Assembly: GCF_000321225.1 (NCBI RefSeq)
Contig: NW_004450277.1
Location: forward strand, 62,001-126,000
Direction of reading: 5' to 3'
Length of the DNA stretch: 64,000 nt
DNA from: Odobenus rosmarus divergens
Lineage: Eukaryota > Chordata > Mammalia > Carnivora > Odobenidae
The position numbers and the translations under genes were made by a program. Positions 21,260 to 32,457 of the stretch are shown here, piece after piece (the first letter of the stretch is position 1; every line of letters begins with the position of its first letter). The notes below the pieces were generated by a model, which was given only the letters and a program-made list of their open reading frames with translations, was not told the origin of the DNA and did no database searches.

Positions 21260-21765
21260 TGTGTAGTTTGCTTCTGTAGGGGAGACGAAATGTCACCGCT
21301 ACCCATCTTAGGTTTTCACCTGGGACTCTAACAAAAATCAGATTAACAAGAGAAAACACTTGTATTAATTCATGCCGTACACATTACTCGGAGAAACCTA
21401 ATGAAAAGCAACTCAAAATGGCAGCTTAGAATTCCAACCTAGACATATCAGTATCTTCTACAAAGAACAATACATTTGCAGAAAAATGACAGGACAAGGG
21501 GAAATGACTTAAGGCTTCTGAGGGCAGCAGACTGGAAAGGTAAGTACATGGGAGGGAACGAACGGAGGAAAGTTTGCTTGCAAATGCCTCCGGTGTCCTC
21601 TCTAGATTTATATCTGTCTCCAATAAAAGGAGAATTTATATTCCTGCCTTGAGGCAGAAAAGAGGGAGCTTTTTCTGGGCTTGCTCCTTCTTAATTGCCT
21701 TCAGCTCAAAATAATTTCTATGTCAAAGAGGCATATTTTGGGATGACATATTCTGGTTTCCTTCA
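21260..21765. repeat. Unassigned ancient interspersed repeat
   Basis: A segment with the texture of a dispersed mammalian repeat (AAAAATCAGATTAACAAGAG, GGGAGCTTTTTCTGGGCTTG, CAAAGAGGCATATTTTGGG). I recognise it as widespread but cannot name the family from sequence alone. Confidence 0.4.
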
Positions 21766-21927
21766 CTTCCATCCATATAAAATAAAATGGTTATAAATAC
21801 ATATTTGATTGTATCTATACAGACCCCTCCACTCTGGAAAGACACACCAAACAGTAATTGTGGGTGCCAGGAACTGGTGCATCTGGGGGGCTGAGGGATG
21901 GCGTGGGAGGGGGATTATTTTACACTG

Positions 21928-21951
21928 CCTTTTTTTTTTTTTTTTTTTTTT
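21928..21951 (+). repeat. Poly-T run
   Basis: More than 20 consecutive T just before the next L1 fragment; possibly the tail of an antisense insertion. Confidence 0.85.
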
Positions 21952-22079
21952 GCTTTTTGCTTTAGAATTTTGTATCATGCACTTTTAATGCCTATTAAAG
22001 ATCCTGCTGACTGGGGGGAAGAGGATGAATTCACAACACGTAGGCTTTGTATGGGAGTGCAACTTGCTAGGACCAACTT

Positions 22080-22575
22080 GGAAAATGAATTTTCCTAGAT
22101 GTATACCCAAGAGAAATGAGTGCCTATGTACAAAAGAGGCATTTCAATACAGCCCCAAACGAGAAACAACTGAAGTTCCCATGAATGGTAGAATATACAA
22201 ATCAATGTGTCTAGTTACACAATGGACTACCACACCGCAAGGCAAACGAACAGGGGACCATTGCACAAATACACTGATGAATTTCATGGACATAACGTTC
22301 ATCCAAAGAATCCAGACACAAAAAAAGCACATACCACCTGATTCCATTGATACAAAACGAATCTGTGGTGTCAGAAGTCAGGATCAAGGGTACCATCTGG
22401 GAGAGGGGAAAGGAACAAATGGAAGGGCTCAGTGGGACTTCTCGGGGACTGGTCCTTGAATCGGGTGATAGTTTCTCAAGTGTGTTCAGTCCGTGAGAAG
22501 TCATCAAGATCACACTTTTGACTTTGAATTATCTGTATGTATGTCACCCATGAATAAAAGGCTTCAAGAATGAAA
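22080..22575 (+). mobile_element. L1M-type LINE 3' end, sense
   Basis: GATGTATACCCAAGAGAAATGAG, ATACAGCCCCAAACGAGAAACAAC and GGTAGAATATACAAATCAATG are decayed ORF2; GATGAATTTCATGGACATAACG and a 3'UTR-like end with ACCCATGAATAAAAGG follow. No intact reading frame. Confidence 0.75.
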
Positions 22576-22579
22576 AAGT

Positions 22580-23810
22580 AGCCAGGAGGTGTTTGCAACT
22601 GTCAAGGTGAGAGATGAGCGAGCCGGGCCCTGCCTGGAGCTACGGTGGGGTGGAGAGGGGGCTGAGGAGAGGGGCAGTGAGGAAGCCTGAGAAGCCAGGA
22701 GGGCGCCCCGCTTCTGGCCGGCTGCTTATGGTGCAGCCAGAGAGATCTGGGAACAGGCACAGGCCTGCGGGAGTATGAGGAGCGTGGATTTTGTGGTGCC
22801 TGGGGATGTGCCGGACAGACGCCATTCCAAGAAATGCTTGGCTGCGTCTGGGTTCAGAGGGAAGATCTAGAATCTTTGATTTTGCAAAGTCCAACTTGGA
22901 GCTCCTTCCAGGAGGAATCCGACTCACTGGGAATCTATCTGGTCAGGAAAAACAGCTTTGTTCCCTCTAAGCTTTATCCCCAGAGCCCTGGGGCCTTGAT
23001 GGAACCTGGCAGGTCTAGAAGCTTAGGGTCCGAGGGGTGGCCAGGGCTCTGGGGCCAGGTGCTCAGGAGGCTCAGTGAATGAGAAGGGGTGGAGTAGATG
23101 TTCTCCAAGGCCTGAGCCTGAGGGGGAGATAGGTCACGGGCTGAGTTAACAGTAAGTCCACTGGCCACTGCCAGGTGGTCCCAGTGAAGGTCACTGGGGC
23201 TGGTCTGTGCCATACTCAAGGCAGCGGACACAAGGAAACTGAAGTTTCACAAAGAAGCTTCATGTAGTCTTATTACAGAGCCTCAAATATGCCCCCTTCT
23301 TAGAGAGTCGGAGGATCCCATAACAAGGTGTCCATTCCCCAGGGGCACGAGATGCAATGCACCTAACCACGTGCCAGACTGCCTGCACCCCACTCCTCCA
23401 CCATCTCTCTGCTGCTCTACACCCTGCTGCCCTAGCATCCACTCCTCCACCTCCTACCCCTGTGCATGCCCACAGTTACCCACCCTCGATGTCCGGCCCC
23501 TCCACACCCACCACTGCAGTCTCCACCACCGATTCCAGCAGCATGGGCTTCCTTGCCTCTGCCCCCCCCCCCAGTCTCTCCATCTCTAGGGCCTTCACCC
23601 CTGCTTCTTCCAAACTCAAGCTATCTGAGAAGGCCCACACTGCACAGGGAAACATTTTTTTTTAAAGGAAAGCTATTACCAGTAATTTTTTCTGGTTATA
23701 CCTGATGATTTCAAACATCTAGAACAACAAGTTACTGTCCTCCATGGTCCACCATCACCACCCAAGATAACGACATCACCGAATGCCAAGGCTTCGGGAC
23801 TTCTCTTCTA
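22580..23810. other. Intergenic, no recognised gene
   Basis: GC-rich, including a C/T-rich stretch at 23380-23600 that produces overlapping proline/serine-rich open frames in several phases; these are compositional. Confidence 0.45.
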
Positions 23811-23814
23811 GGAT

Positions 23815-23990
23815 GACAGTTAAGACTCATCAAGTGCTTACTTCCTGCCAAACACGGTTCCAAGCGCTTCAAGTGAAAACTTTCCATGACAGAATTATAA
23901 ATGTAATTCTCAAAACAACCTTATGAAGCGTGTACCATTTTTCCTCCGTTTTACAGGTGAAGAAACCGAGGCACGGAGAGTAAAATGAGT
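23815..23990 (-). repeat. MIR SINE, antisense
   Basis: CATCAAGTGCTTACTTCCTGCCAAACACGGTTCCAAGCGC followed by CCGTTTTACAGGTGAAGAAACCGAGGCACGGAGAG. Confidence 0.88.
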
Positions 23991-23994
23991 TGTC

Positions 23995-24235
23995 CTGCTC
24001 CCTCATCTCCCACCCTTCTCCCCACATGGGGCTCCTTGCTGGTCCTCAGGCCTGCCTGGCACGCCCCACCTCCCCACCTTTGCACACACTTTTCCATCTA
24101 CCTGGGACACACTTCCAGATCTTTACATGGCCCAGCCACACACACACACTAAATGCAGGTGTCTGATTAAATGCTCCTCCTGGAAGGCCTCCCCTGACCC
24201 CCACCCCCCTCCACCAGCTTTGTTTTGCTTCGTGA
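23995..24235 (+). repeat. L2 LINE 3' region
   Basis: CACTTTTCCATCTACCTGGGACACACTTCC, TTAAATGCTCCTCCTGGAAGGCCTCCCCTGACC are characteristic L2 3' region blocks. Confidence 0.75.
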
Positions 24236-24414
24236 CGATTTTTACTAGCAGCCATATTCATTCACCCACTCAGCACATATTTAGCAAGGCCCTCGGGTGT
24301 GCCCGGTACTGTTCTGAGTACTGGGGCTGCAGCAAGGGAAAGAGACACAAGCTCCACCCTCACGAACTGACATCCTCGGGGAAACAGACTTTATTCCGTT
24401 GACTCCTAACAGCT

Positions 24415-24537
24415 GGCCTAGATCCTGGCTCCATTTATGAGCTCTGTGGCTCAGTCCTTAACCTTTCTGAGTCTCGGTCCTCCTCCCATCTGTAAAACTG
24501 GGCTGATCATAGAGCCCACCACACGGACTGTTGCAAA
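24415..24537 (+). repeat. MIR SINE, sense, interrupted by a Can-SINE
   Basis: AGCTCTGTGGCTCAGTCCTTAACCTTTCTGAGTCTCGG and ATCTGTAAAACTGGGCTGATCATAG. The MIR continues after the Can-SINE at 24551-24639 (GAGCTAACCTAATAGC...TATTAGCACTTATTATTATGG). Confidence 0.8.
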
Positions 24538-24550
24538 AATGAAATGAGCT

Positions 24551-24639
24551 AGGGGTGCCTGGCTGGCTTAGTCGGTAGAGCATCAGACTCTTGATCTCAA
24601 GTTCGAGTTTGAGCCCCATGGTGAGTGCAGAGATTCATT
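24551..24639 (+). mobile_element. Can-SINE consisting of the tRNA-like head only
   Basis: Begins AGGGGTGCCTGGCTGGCTTAG and runs through GTTCGAGTTTGAGCCCCATGG, then stops without CT-rich body or long A tail. Flanked by perfect 13-base duplications AATGAAATGAGCT at 24538-24550 and 24640-24652, so it inserted in this short form. Confidence 0.92.
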
Positions 24640-24709
24640 AATGAAATGAGCTAACCTAATAGCGACTGTTCAGTAATTATTAGCACTTATTATTATGGTT
24701 GTGATTGTC

Positions 24710-25520
24710 ATCATTAGGCTCTGTAGGGACGCAGAAGTGGTCACTCTTTCCACGATGCCCCCACGGCCCCAAGTTTCTCAGAGCAGACAGAGATCAGTGG
24801 GAGGCAGAGAAGGCCTGAAAGAGGAAGCAGGCCTGGAGCCAGGACTCACAGAGGGGGTGGGATTTGGAGAGGTGGGAGTTGGGGAGAGAACGCTCTCCAG
24901 GTGGGACTCACTGCACAGAGGTAGGGAGGTAGGACTGAGCACAGGGTCCTAAGTGTGCTTCTCCGTTTTTGTTCCCTCTCAGAGAGCGCGCACGCTGGCT
25001 GGGCGCCCTCTGTTGCCAGTTCTGGGGGCCAAGGGACAGCCTGGTAAGGAAGCAGGAAGCAGGTAAGGCGGCTAATGGGTTTAAGAGGGTGGGAGTGGTC
25101 TCATGCCCCAGGGACTGTAAGCACGAGACTGTGGGGACACCCAGACAAACAAGAAATGTCACCGGAACACTTAAGTGAGGCTCAATCCTACACTGAACTT
25201 GGCCACACCCCAGGAGGGTTGGCAGAGTGGAGACCTGCCTGGCCAGAGCCACTTTGCCCTGGTGTGGAGGGAGCAGCCTGGATGTGACAATTGTTTTTCT
25301 CCTGCCTTTTTGCTCTACCAAGGCCACCAACATCTCCACACCACCAAGGCCAATGGCCACTGCTCTGGCCACTTGTCCTCCCAGTAGCCTCCATAGAGCG
25401 TCCACCGGCCCCTCAGGGCTTACAGAGACCCTGCTCTCACGCACCTGCCCCTCCCAGACTCCTTGGCAGGATCCTTGGTCGGTCAGTTGGTTGGCTGGTC
25501 GGTCGGTCAGACGGCCAGCC
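24710..25520. other. Intergenic, no recognised gene; GGTC/GGTT-rich patch
   Basis: Holds a 223-codon antisense open frame (24908-25579) without recognisable domain, Kozak start or exon structure. A quasi-repeat of GGTC/GGTT/GGCC units spans 25478-25530. Confidence 0.5.
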
Positions 25521-25529
25521 AGTTGGTTG

Positions 25530-26554
25530 GTTTTGAGCACTTTCTTACTTCCTCTCACTACAAGATGCTTCAGGATCATCTTGTATATTTCCTACCCTGA
25601 TCCTGGATTGGGTATTTCTTCAAGGAGCCCTGGTTCCTTTTATTGGAGAATGGTATTAGAAACCGAGATCTGGGCACTAAGTGGGCTCCTTGCTCTTTTC
25701 ATGTCTTTCTTTTAGGCCCTGACAGCCAACAGAGCAAAGAAATATATGTGTGTATACTAATCTGTAATATACACATATCCATAAATATTTCTGTGTGTAA
25801 CCATCTGTATCTATATTAAATTTAACATAGTTTTTACTGACGGCTCTTTTTACATCTCTTTTTTATAATGTTTATTTCATTGCTGAGATTATTTTTTCCC
25901 TTCATTTCATGGGAATTTGTAATTGATTGTCGAAGCATTTTTATGATGGCTGCTTTCAGACCTCCTTGGATAATTCTAATATCAGATTCATCTCAATGCT
26001 GGAGTCAGTTGACTTTTTTCTCATTCAAGTTGTGATTTTCTTGGGTCTTATTAGGATGGGTGATTTTCAGTTGTATCCGAGCATTTTGTTTATCATGTTT
26101 GGAAATGCCAGGTCCTATCTAAGCCCTTTATTTTAGCAGGCAGGCACCCTATTTAGGTCTGACATCCAGGTCCTGGACCATTTTTGTGGGCTGCGATTCC
26201 AACGACAGTTTAGTTTTTAGAGCCTTTGCTATATGATTTTGGTCAGTTTGGTTTATCTGGTATTATTGGGTCTCCTGCTGGGTGCTACTCATGCTCCCAG
26301 GAGGGTGGAAGGGGTTTCCCCAGCCCTGGCTGCCCTGTTGTCTCTTGGTAGGGAGGGAAGCATCAGACCTACTATGGTTGCTTGTTTGGCCAGGGTCCAT
26401 CCTGCCTGTTCCACCTGCTCACCCCCAGGTCTCCCTGTGGGAAAGGTGAGTGCTCTGCGTGCTTACTGTTAGTGCTGTTGGGCTCAGCTGAGGCTCCCTT
26501 CAATCCAGGGCTGCCTACCTGAGCCAGACGGACCCGAGCACATTTCTGGTTTTA
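25530..26554 (-). mobile_element. Old L1M-type LINE, 5' region, antisense
   Basis: Reverse complement of 25860-26000 matches the ORF1-proximal sequence also present sense at 28560-28860 (shared AAAGCAGC[C/T]A[T/C]... block and ATAAAAATGCTTC). The upstream part (AAGATGCTTCAGGATCATC, GGAGCCCTGGTTCCTTTTATTGG) belongs to the same dispersed unit. No coding capacity. Confidence 0.7.
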
Positions 26555-27070
26555 TGTGGTACTCGTTTCCTAAGGCTCTTGTGGCAAATTACCACAGACT
26601 TGGTGGCTTAAAACAATAGAATTTATTCTCTCGGTTCTGGGGGGACAGAAGTCCAAAATCAGTATCTTTTGGGCACACCGAGGTGTCGGCAGGACCACAC
26701 TCCTGGGGGCTCTAGGGGAGAAACTGTTACCTGAGTCTTCTAGCTTCTGGTGTTGGCTGTTTTGCCTTGGTTTGTGGCTACATCACTCTGATTTTTAACG
26801 CCGGCATCTTCAAATGTCTCATCACTTTCTTTTGGCGGGGGAGGAGGGGGGAGAGGGAGAAGGAGAGAGAGACAGAGAAATCTCCTTTGGCTTTCCTCTT
26901 ATATACATGCAATTGCATTTAGGGCCCCCTGATAATCCTGGATAATCTCCCCATCTCAAGATCCTTAACTTAATGATATCTGTAAAGGTCCTATATCCAT
27001 GTAAAGTAACATTTACAGGTCCCAGGGATTAGGACCTGACTTCTTTGGGAGACCATTTTTCAGTCTACCA
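26555..27070 (-). mobile_element. MLT1-type (ERVL-MaLR) solo LTR, antisense
   Basis: Starts TGTGGTACTCGTTTCCTAAGG with AAATTACCACAGACTTGGTGGCTTAAAAC, continues GGAGAGGAG-type middle, GATAATCTCCCCATCTCAAGATCC, and ends near AGGACCTGACTTCTTTGGGAG. Orientation follows from the reversed poly(A)/GCCACC block. A purine-rich GA tract (26839-26881) lies inside. No internal retroviral genes remain. Confidence 0.78.
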
Positions 27071-27074
27071 AGTG

Positions 27075-27770
27075 TAGCCATAGACAACTTACCCCACGTC
27101 ACTACACCTCAGCTTTCTTTTCTGTAAAAGGGGGTTAGTAACAGTGATGTTGGGATGAGGATTCGATAAACCACTACATATAAAACACCCATCACTGCAT
27201 TTCGTATACTCAGATCAGCCACCTGTTGCCTTGCCAGATGGGAAAAAAGATTCCACCATGGGAGGATGGGGTCACAAAGGATGGGAGGCAGGTGGGTAGA
27301 AGTCTCTGTGTTCTGGCTTCCCACTGAGGGCACAAATCCTGCAAAAGGCAGAGTTAGCTAGGATAAGGGGAAAGTCAAATGTACTGGAGAAGGTCACACC
27401 CGAAGGTAAAACCCCACATCTTAGGTGAGGCTAACAAAGTTCCCTGAAGTTCCCCACGCTTCTAGATTAGGCTGGGGAAGCTGCCGGCGTGGGGCACCTC
27501 AGTGCCAGAGGTGATACTCAAAAGAGTTAACAACTAGCAGGACAATGCTGATCACAAGACTGGCCCTAGGTTGGAACAGGTTCCTGGGGGTCCCTGCCGT
27601 GCCAGATTATCAACTCTTCAATTGCTAGGTCACAGAGAGGTCTGAGAAGGCAGTGCCCCAGAGAAGAGTAGGGAGAAAGGCAATAGGGGACAGGGAGCAC
27701 TGCTATCTAGTAACTGTTTGGGAGGTATTTTAGTATTTTAATAATCACTGAGATCTTTGAGGTGGATTAT
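27075..27770. other. Intergenic, no recognised feature
   Basis: No gene or nameable repeat seen between two LTR remnants. Confidence 0.4.
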
Positions 27771-28060
27771 ATGTCCCAGAAATGGCTATAACAAAGATTC
27801 CCATCCCACCTACTCTTCTCAGTGATGTGACTTTTACCCTCCTCCCACTGAGAAATGAGGTATAAGTTTCCTTTCCTTTAATCTAGGGTGGGGGTGGGTA
27901 TGGAATAAGTAATGTGATGTGACTTTCAAGATTAGGTCCTAAAATGTGATAGAGCTTCCACTTGGTTCTCTTGGGACACTCCCTATTGGAATCCAGCCAC
28001 CACACTGTAAGGAAGCCAAACACCTTTGGAGAGGCCACATATAAGTATGAACTAAGCAAA
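27771..28060 (+). mobile_element. Decayed MLT1-like LTR fragment
   Basis: GAATAAGTAATGTGATGTGACTTTCAAGATTAGGTCC...ACTCCCTATTGGAATCCAGCCACCACACTGTAAGGAAGCC resembles the middle of an MLT1-family LTR. Ends are unclear. Confidence 0.5.
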
Positions 28061-28623
28061 TAAGTTCCCAGATTTCTGATTGGAGGACCAAAAAGTGGAG
28101 CGCTAGCAAACCAAAAATTTATTGAGGCAATCACAGAGAGGGAAGAGCTCAGGAAAGCAACCTAAAAAGTTGCTTATAAACTTCTGGGCCCACCCCCCTG
28201 TTTCATATAGGTAAATTAAACATTAAACAGTTGACATAGACTTTGAGAATTTACTATAAGATTGACTACTGCCCAGGCCCTAGACAGACCACTGAGTGGT
28301 GCACACACAGGATGGATTCAAATGGCATGGGAGAGCCTTTGAAAATAGAAATAACCTCGAAGTCATAACCCACAGAAGGCTGGTTGGAACTCACAGCCTG
28401 AGCCAATCTGATCAATTGCCTGCTAGAACAAAATGTCAACATTTTAAAAGACTCTGAGTATTACAACATGATATTCAGAATGTCCAGATACATTCCAAAA
28501 TGACCTGACATATGAAGAAACCTGAAAATCTCAACTCACATGGGAGAAGACAATCAACAGATGCCAATGTTGAGGTGGTACAGCTGTTGGAATTATCTGA
28601 CAGTCTTTAAAGCAGCTACTATA

Positions 28624-28821
28624 GGGGCGCCTGGGTGGCTCAGTCAGTTAAACATCTCTCTTCGGCTCAGGTCCTGATCCTGGGTTCCTGGGATCGAGCC
28701 CCGTGCCAGGCTCCCTGCTCAGTGGGGAGCCTGCTTCTCCTTCTACCCCTCCCCCAGCTTGTGCTCTCTCTCTCTCTCTCTCTCAAATAAATAAAATCTT
28801 AAAAAAAAAAAAAGTAAAAAT
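28624..28821 (+). mobile_element. Can-SINE, full length
   Basis: Head GGGGCGCCTGGGTGGCTCAG, body, (CT)n, AAATAAATAAAATCTTAAA tail. Duplications AAA[G/A]CAGCTACTATA at 28609-28623 and 28822-28836. Confidence 0.97.
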
Positions 28822-29060
28822 AAAACAGCTACTATAAAAATGCTCCAGCAAATAAGGGCAAGCCATCTAGAAACAAATGGACAGATAGAAATTTTAAGCA
28901 AATAAATAGAACATATAAAGAACAAAATGAAAATCTTAGAATTGAAAAATAAAATAAGCAAAAACTTAAAAACTCTTCGGATGGGTGCCTAGTAGAATGG
29001 AGATGGCAGAGAAACAAGTCAGTGATCTTGAAGATAGAAAAATAGAAATTATCCAATCTG

Positions 29061-29260
29061 GGGGCACCTGGGTGGCTCAGTTGGTTAAGCTTCCTACTCT
29101 TGATTTCAGCTCAGATCGTGATCTCAGGGTCATGAGATCAAGCCCCATGCCAGGCTCCACACTGGGCATGGAGTCTACTTATGATTCTCCCTCTCCCTTT
29201 ACCTCTGCCCCTCCCTCCAGCTTGTGTGTGCACACTCTCTCTCTCTCTCAAAAGAAAAAA
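29061..29260 (+). mobile_element. Can-SINE, full length
   Basis: Head GGGGCACCTGGGTGGCTCAG through (CT)n and A-rich tail. 17-base duplications at 29044-29060 and 29261-29277 differ at two positions. Confidence 0.97.
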
Positions 29261-29786
29261 AGAAATCATCCGATCTGAACAACACAGAGAAAGATTTGGA
29301 GGAAATGAACAGAACTTCAGGAACTGGTGGGACAATTCCAAAAGAATGAATGTTTATGTCATCAGAATCTGGGAAGAACAGGAGAAAACAGTGGTGCAGA
29401 AAAAAAGATTTGAAAAACTAATGGCTGAAAACTTCCCATATGTGGTGAAAGATATAAACATACACATTCAAGAAGCTGAATGAAACACAAACAGGATAAA
29501 CCCAAAGAAATCTAAGCCCCATTTTTCAAATTTTGGAGTTGCAAGGAAGGAATCACTTCCCCTGTCATCAGGGATGCTTCTAACTTGAGACTCAAATGAC
29601 ATCATGTGTCCTTTTATAAACCATGAAAATAATACACAGAGTAAAAATAAATTCAATCAGTTCAGAATGATATTAAATGAAAAGTCTAATCTTCCTTTCA
29701 CCTTGTCTCATCTCTTAGAGTCACTCACTATTTCTGTTTTAAGTTCTTCTGGTTGCTAAAGTTTGATTTTTAAAAGATTTGAACAC

Positions 29787-30071
29787 TGGGGCACCTGGGT
29801 GGTTCAGTTGGTTAAGCATTTGATTCTTTTTTTTTAAAATTTTTTATTGTTATGTTAATCACCGTACATTACATCATTAGTTTTTAAGCATTTGGTTCTT
29901 GATTTTGGCTCGGGTCATGATCTCAGGGTTGTGGGATCAAGCCCTGTGCTCAGCTTGGCGCTCAGCAGGGAGTTTGCTGGAAATTCTCTCTCTCTCCCTT
30001 TCCCTCTGCCCCTCCTTCCAACTCGCTTTAAAATAAATAAATAAATAAATCTTTTTTAAAAATTAAAAAAA
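29787..30071 (+). mobile_element. Can-SINE interrupted by a tiny L1 insertion
   Basis: The head is at 29788-29828 and the body resumes at 29884. Perfect 16-base duplications TAAAAGATTTGAACAC lie at 29771-29786 and 30072-30087. Confidence 0.95.
29829..29883 (-). mobile_element. Severely 5'-truncated L1 insertion, antisense
   Basis: Poly-T, then TTATTGTTATGTTAATCACC and TACATTACATCATTAG, the reversed 3' end of carnivore L1. Flanking 17-base duplications at 29812-29828 and 29884-29900 (one mismatch) show a target-primed insertion into the SINE. Confidence 0.85.
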
Positions 30072-30199
30072 TAAAAGATTTGAACACATTTTTATCAATG
30101 AATAATTAGGCTTAAGCTAACAAATTAAGTCTTATGAGAAAATAAATAATAATTTTGTAAAAAAATTAATAACTAGGCTATATATGAACATAGAACCAA

Positions 30200-31180
30200 A
30201 ACCAACTTGGAACACAACACACACCAAAAAATCTGATTAAAAACAGGCAGATGACATGAATAGACATTTTTCCAAAGAAGACATCCAATAGACACATGAA
30301 AAGATGCTCAACATCAGTAGTCATCAGGGAATTGTAAATAAAACCATAATGAGATATCACCTTACACCTGTCAGAATGACTAGAATAAAAAAGACAAGAA
30401 ATAACAAGTATTGTCAAAAATGTGGAGAAAAAGGAACCAGCTTGTGCTTTTGTTGGGAATGTAAATTGGTGCAGCCACTGTGGAAAACAGTATGGAGGTT
30501 CCTCAAAAAATTAAAAATAGAAATACCATACCATCTAGTAATTCCACTACTGGGTATTTTTTTACCCAAAGAAAACCAAAAAACTAATTTGAAAATATAT
30601 ATGTATCCTTATGTTTACTGCAGCATTATATGCCATAGTCAAGATATAGAAGCAAGTGTCTATGAATAGATGAATGGATAAAGAAGATGCAATATACATA
30701 TATGGTGGAATATTACTCAGCCATATAAAAGGATGAGATCTTGCCATTTGTGACAACATGGATGGACCTAGAGGGCATTATGCTGAGTGAAGTAAGTCAG
30801 ATTGAGAAAGACAAATACCGTTTGATTTCACTGTGGAATCTAAGAAACAAAACAAATGAATAAACAAAAAACAGCGAAAACAGTCCCATACAGAGAACAT
30901 TCTGATTGTTGCCAGAGGGGAGGGGAGGAGGAGAATGGGAAAATGGGTGAAGAGGAGTGGGAGGTACAGACTTCCAGTTATGGAATGAATAGGTCATGGG
31001 GATGAAAGGTACAGCATAGCGAATATAAACAACAGTATTGTTACAGTGTCGTATGGTGACCGGTGGTGGCTACACCTGTGGTGAGCACAGCATAATGTGG
31101 TGGAATCACTATGTTGTACACCTGAAACTCAAGTAACATTGTATGTCAACTATACTTCAATGAAAAAGAAAAAAAAAAGC
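30200..31180 (+). mobile_element. L1 3' end, sense (ORF2 end and 3'UTR)
   Basis: Contains the L1 ORF2 C-terminal region (AGATATCACCTTACACCTGTCAG, GGTGCAGCCACTGTGGAAAAC, GGAATATTACTCAGCCATA), then 3'UTR with ATGTTGTACACCTGAAACTC and an A-rich end. ORF2 is interrupted by stops. Better preserved than the other L1 pieces, so probably younger. Confidence 0.92.
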
Positions 31181-31651
31181 CAGGTTGGAAAGGAACTCTC
31201 CCAGTTACTTAAAAAGCCTTACAAATATCTAATAAGTGTCCCTCATGTTATAGAGCACACATCCGTCCTGGGCGCCAATTCATCTCAGGCCCGCCCTACA
31301 TCTCACTACCGATAGCCAAAATGTAGTCACATGCTCCCATTCCCCAAAGCAGTGAAGAAGAGGGGGTGCAAACCTGAGGTTCTTGGCAAATCCCCTAACG
31401 GAAAGGTAAGCAAAATCTTATATCTGTGGATTGGGATGGACGTTGCCTCAAAGACCGGTCTATGTTCTGAACTGATGCCCAGTCCAGAGCCATAAGAGAA
31501 CCACCAGATCACAGAATGAAAATGAGGGAAGCCACAGGGTGGGCTGGGCCAGGAACTCTGCAGTCTGACTTTCCCCGGGTGGTGGTGGAGGAGGCAGGAT
31601 GGGGTGGGGCGGCGGTCCTGCCCACTGGGGAGCTCTCCCTTTTTAATTTTG

Positions 31652-31776
31652 TTTTGTTTTGTTTTGTTTTTAAGTAGGTGGAACCCAACACGGGGCTTTA
31701 ACTCAGGACCTTGAGATCAAGACCTGAGCTGAGATCAAGAGTCGGTGCTTAACCCACTGAGCCACCCAGGTACCCC
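31652..31776 (-). mobile_element. Can-SINE, antisense, short
   Basis: (GTTTT)n tail side, then CACGGGGCTTTAACTCAGGACC and CCCACTGAGCCACCCAGGTACCCC. 8-base duplications TAATTTTG at 31644-31651 and 31777-31784. Confidence 0.9.
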
Positions 31777-32267
31777 TAATTTTGTCTCTTAATATCCATT
31801 TCCCCTTCTTCTGTAGCACAGAACCCCTATTTTTAGTTGGGCACAGGGACATCCCGAATGAAGACTATATATCCCAGCTTGCTGTGCAGCTCAATTTGGC
31901 CACACAACTATGTAGCAGCGAATGAGATGTGAGGGGAAGAGATGCATGCAACTTCTAGGTCATGCACTTACAGGGACAGAGATATGCCCTCACATCCCAC
32001 CTTTCCCCCTTTCCACTGGTTGGCAATGCAAACATTCTGGAGAGCCAACTTGGGTCATGCACAGGAGAGGAGGATCCTAGGGATGGAGAGGCACAAGTAG
32101 AAGGATCAGCCTGTGAAGCTGAACTGCCTGCCCTACCTGCCTCTGGACTGTTTGAAGACAGAGACAACAACTTCAGTCTCCTTTCAGCCACTGTTACTTT
32201 GGTTTCTGTTACAGCCCGTATCCGAAATAATATAAAAATACCAAAGCTGTCACAAGCTTCCTGAGAT

Positions 32268-32457
32268 GATTCTTCTTCTTCTTCTCCTTCTTCTTTTTTA
32301 AAGACCTTATTTATCAAAGAGAGAGAGCACACAAGCAGGGGAAGTGGAAGGCAGAGGGAGAAGCGGGCTCTGATGCAGGACTCAATCCCACGACGGTGGG
32401 ATCATGACTTGAGCCAAAGGTAGGCGCTTAACCTACTGAGCCACCCAGGCATCCCTC
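32268..32457 (-). mobile_element. Can-SINE, antisense, with (TTC)n tail
   Basis: The tail has become a (TTC)n microsatellite (32269-32295); the body and reverse head ACTGAGCCACCCAGGCATCCC follow. 11-base duplications CTTCCTGAGAT at 32257-32267 and 32458-32468. Confidence 0.93.

Larger units (their letters stand above)
28290..29690 (+). mobile_element. Old L1M-type LINE, ORF1 region, sense; host of two Can-SINEs
   Basis: TTGGAATTATCTGACAGTCTTTAAAGCAGC, then ATAAAGAACAAAATGAAAATC and a residual ORF1 tail reading KLMAENFPYVVKDINIHIQEAE before a stop at 29480. The frame is broken elsewhere, so it is non-functional. Two sense Can-SINEs (28624-28821, 29061-29260) interrupt it. Confidence 0.78.

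Noticed and set aside
24908..25579. 223-codon open frame on the - strand
   Set aside because: No recognisable domain, repetitive composition, an overlapping + strand frame of similar length, and its 5' part lies in an L1-derived region. A chance frame.
26555..27070. Endogenous retrovirus with genes
   Set aside because: Only LTR-type sequence is present; no gag, pol or env open frames lie next to it or to the LTRs at 56.1 and 60.0 kb.
30200..31180. Intact L1 reverse transcriptase
   Set aside because: Only the ORF2 3' end is present and it contains stops.
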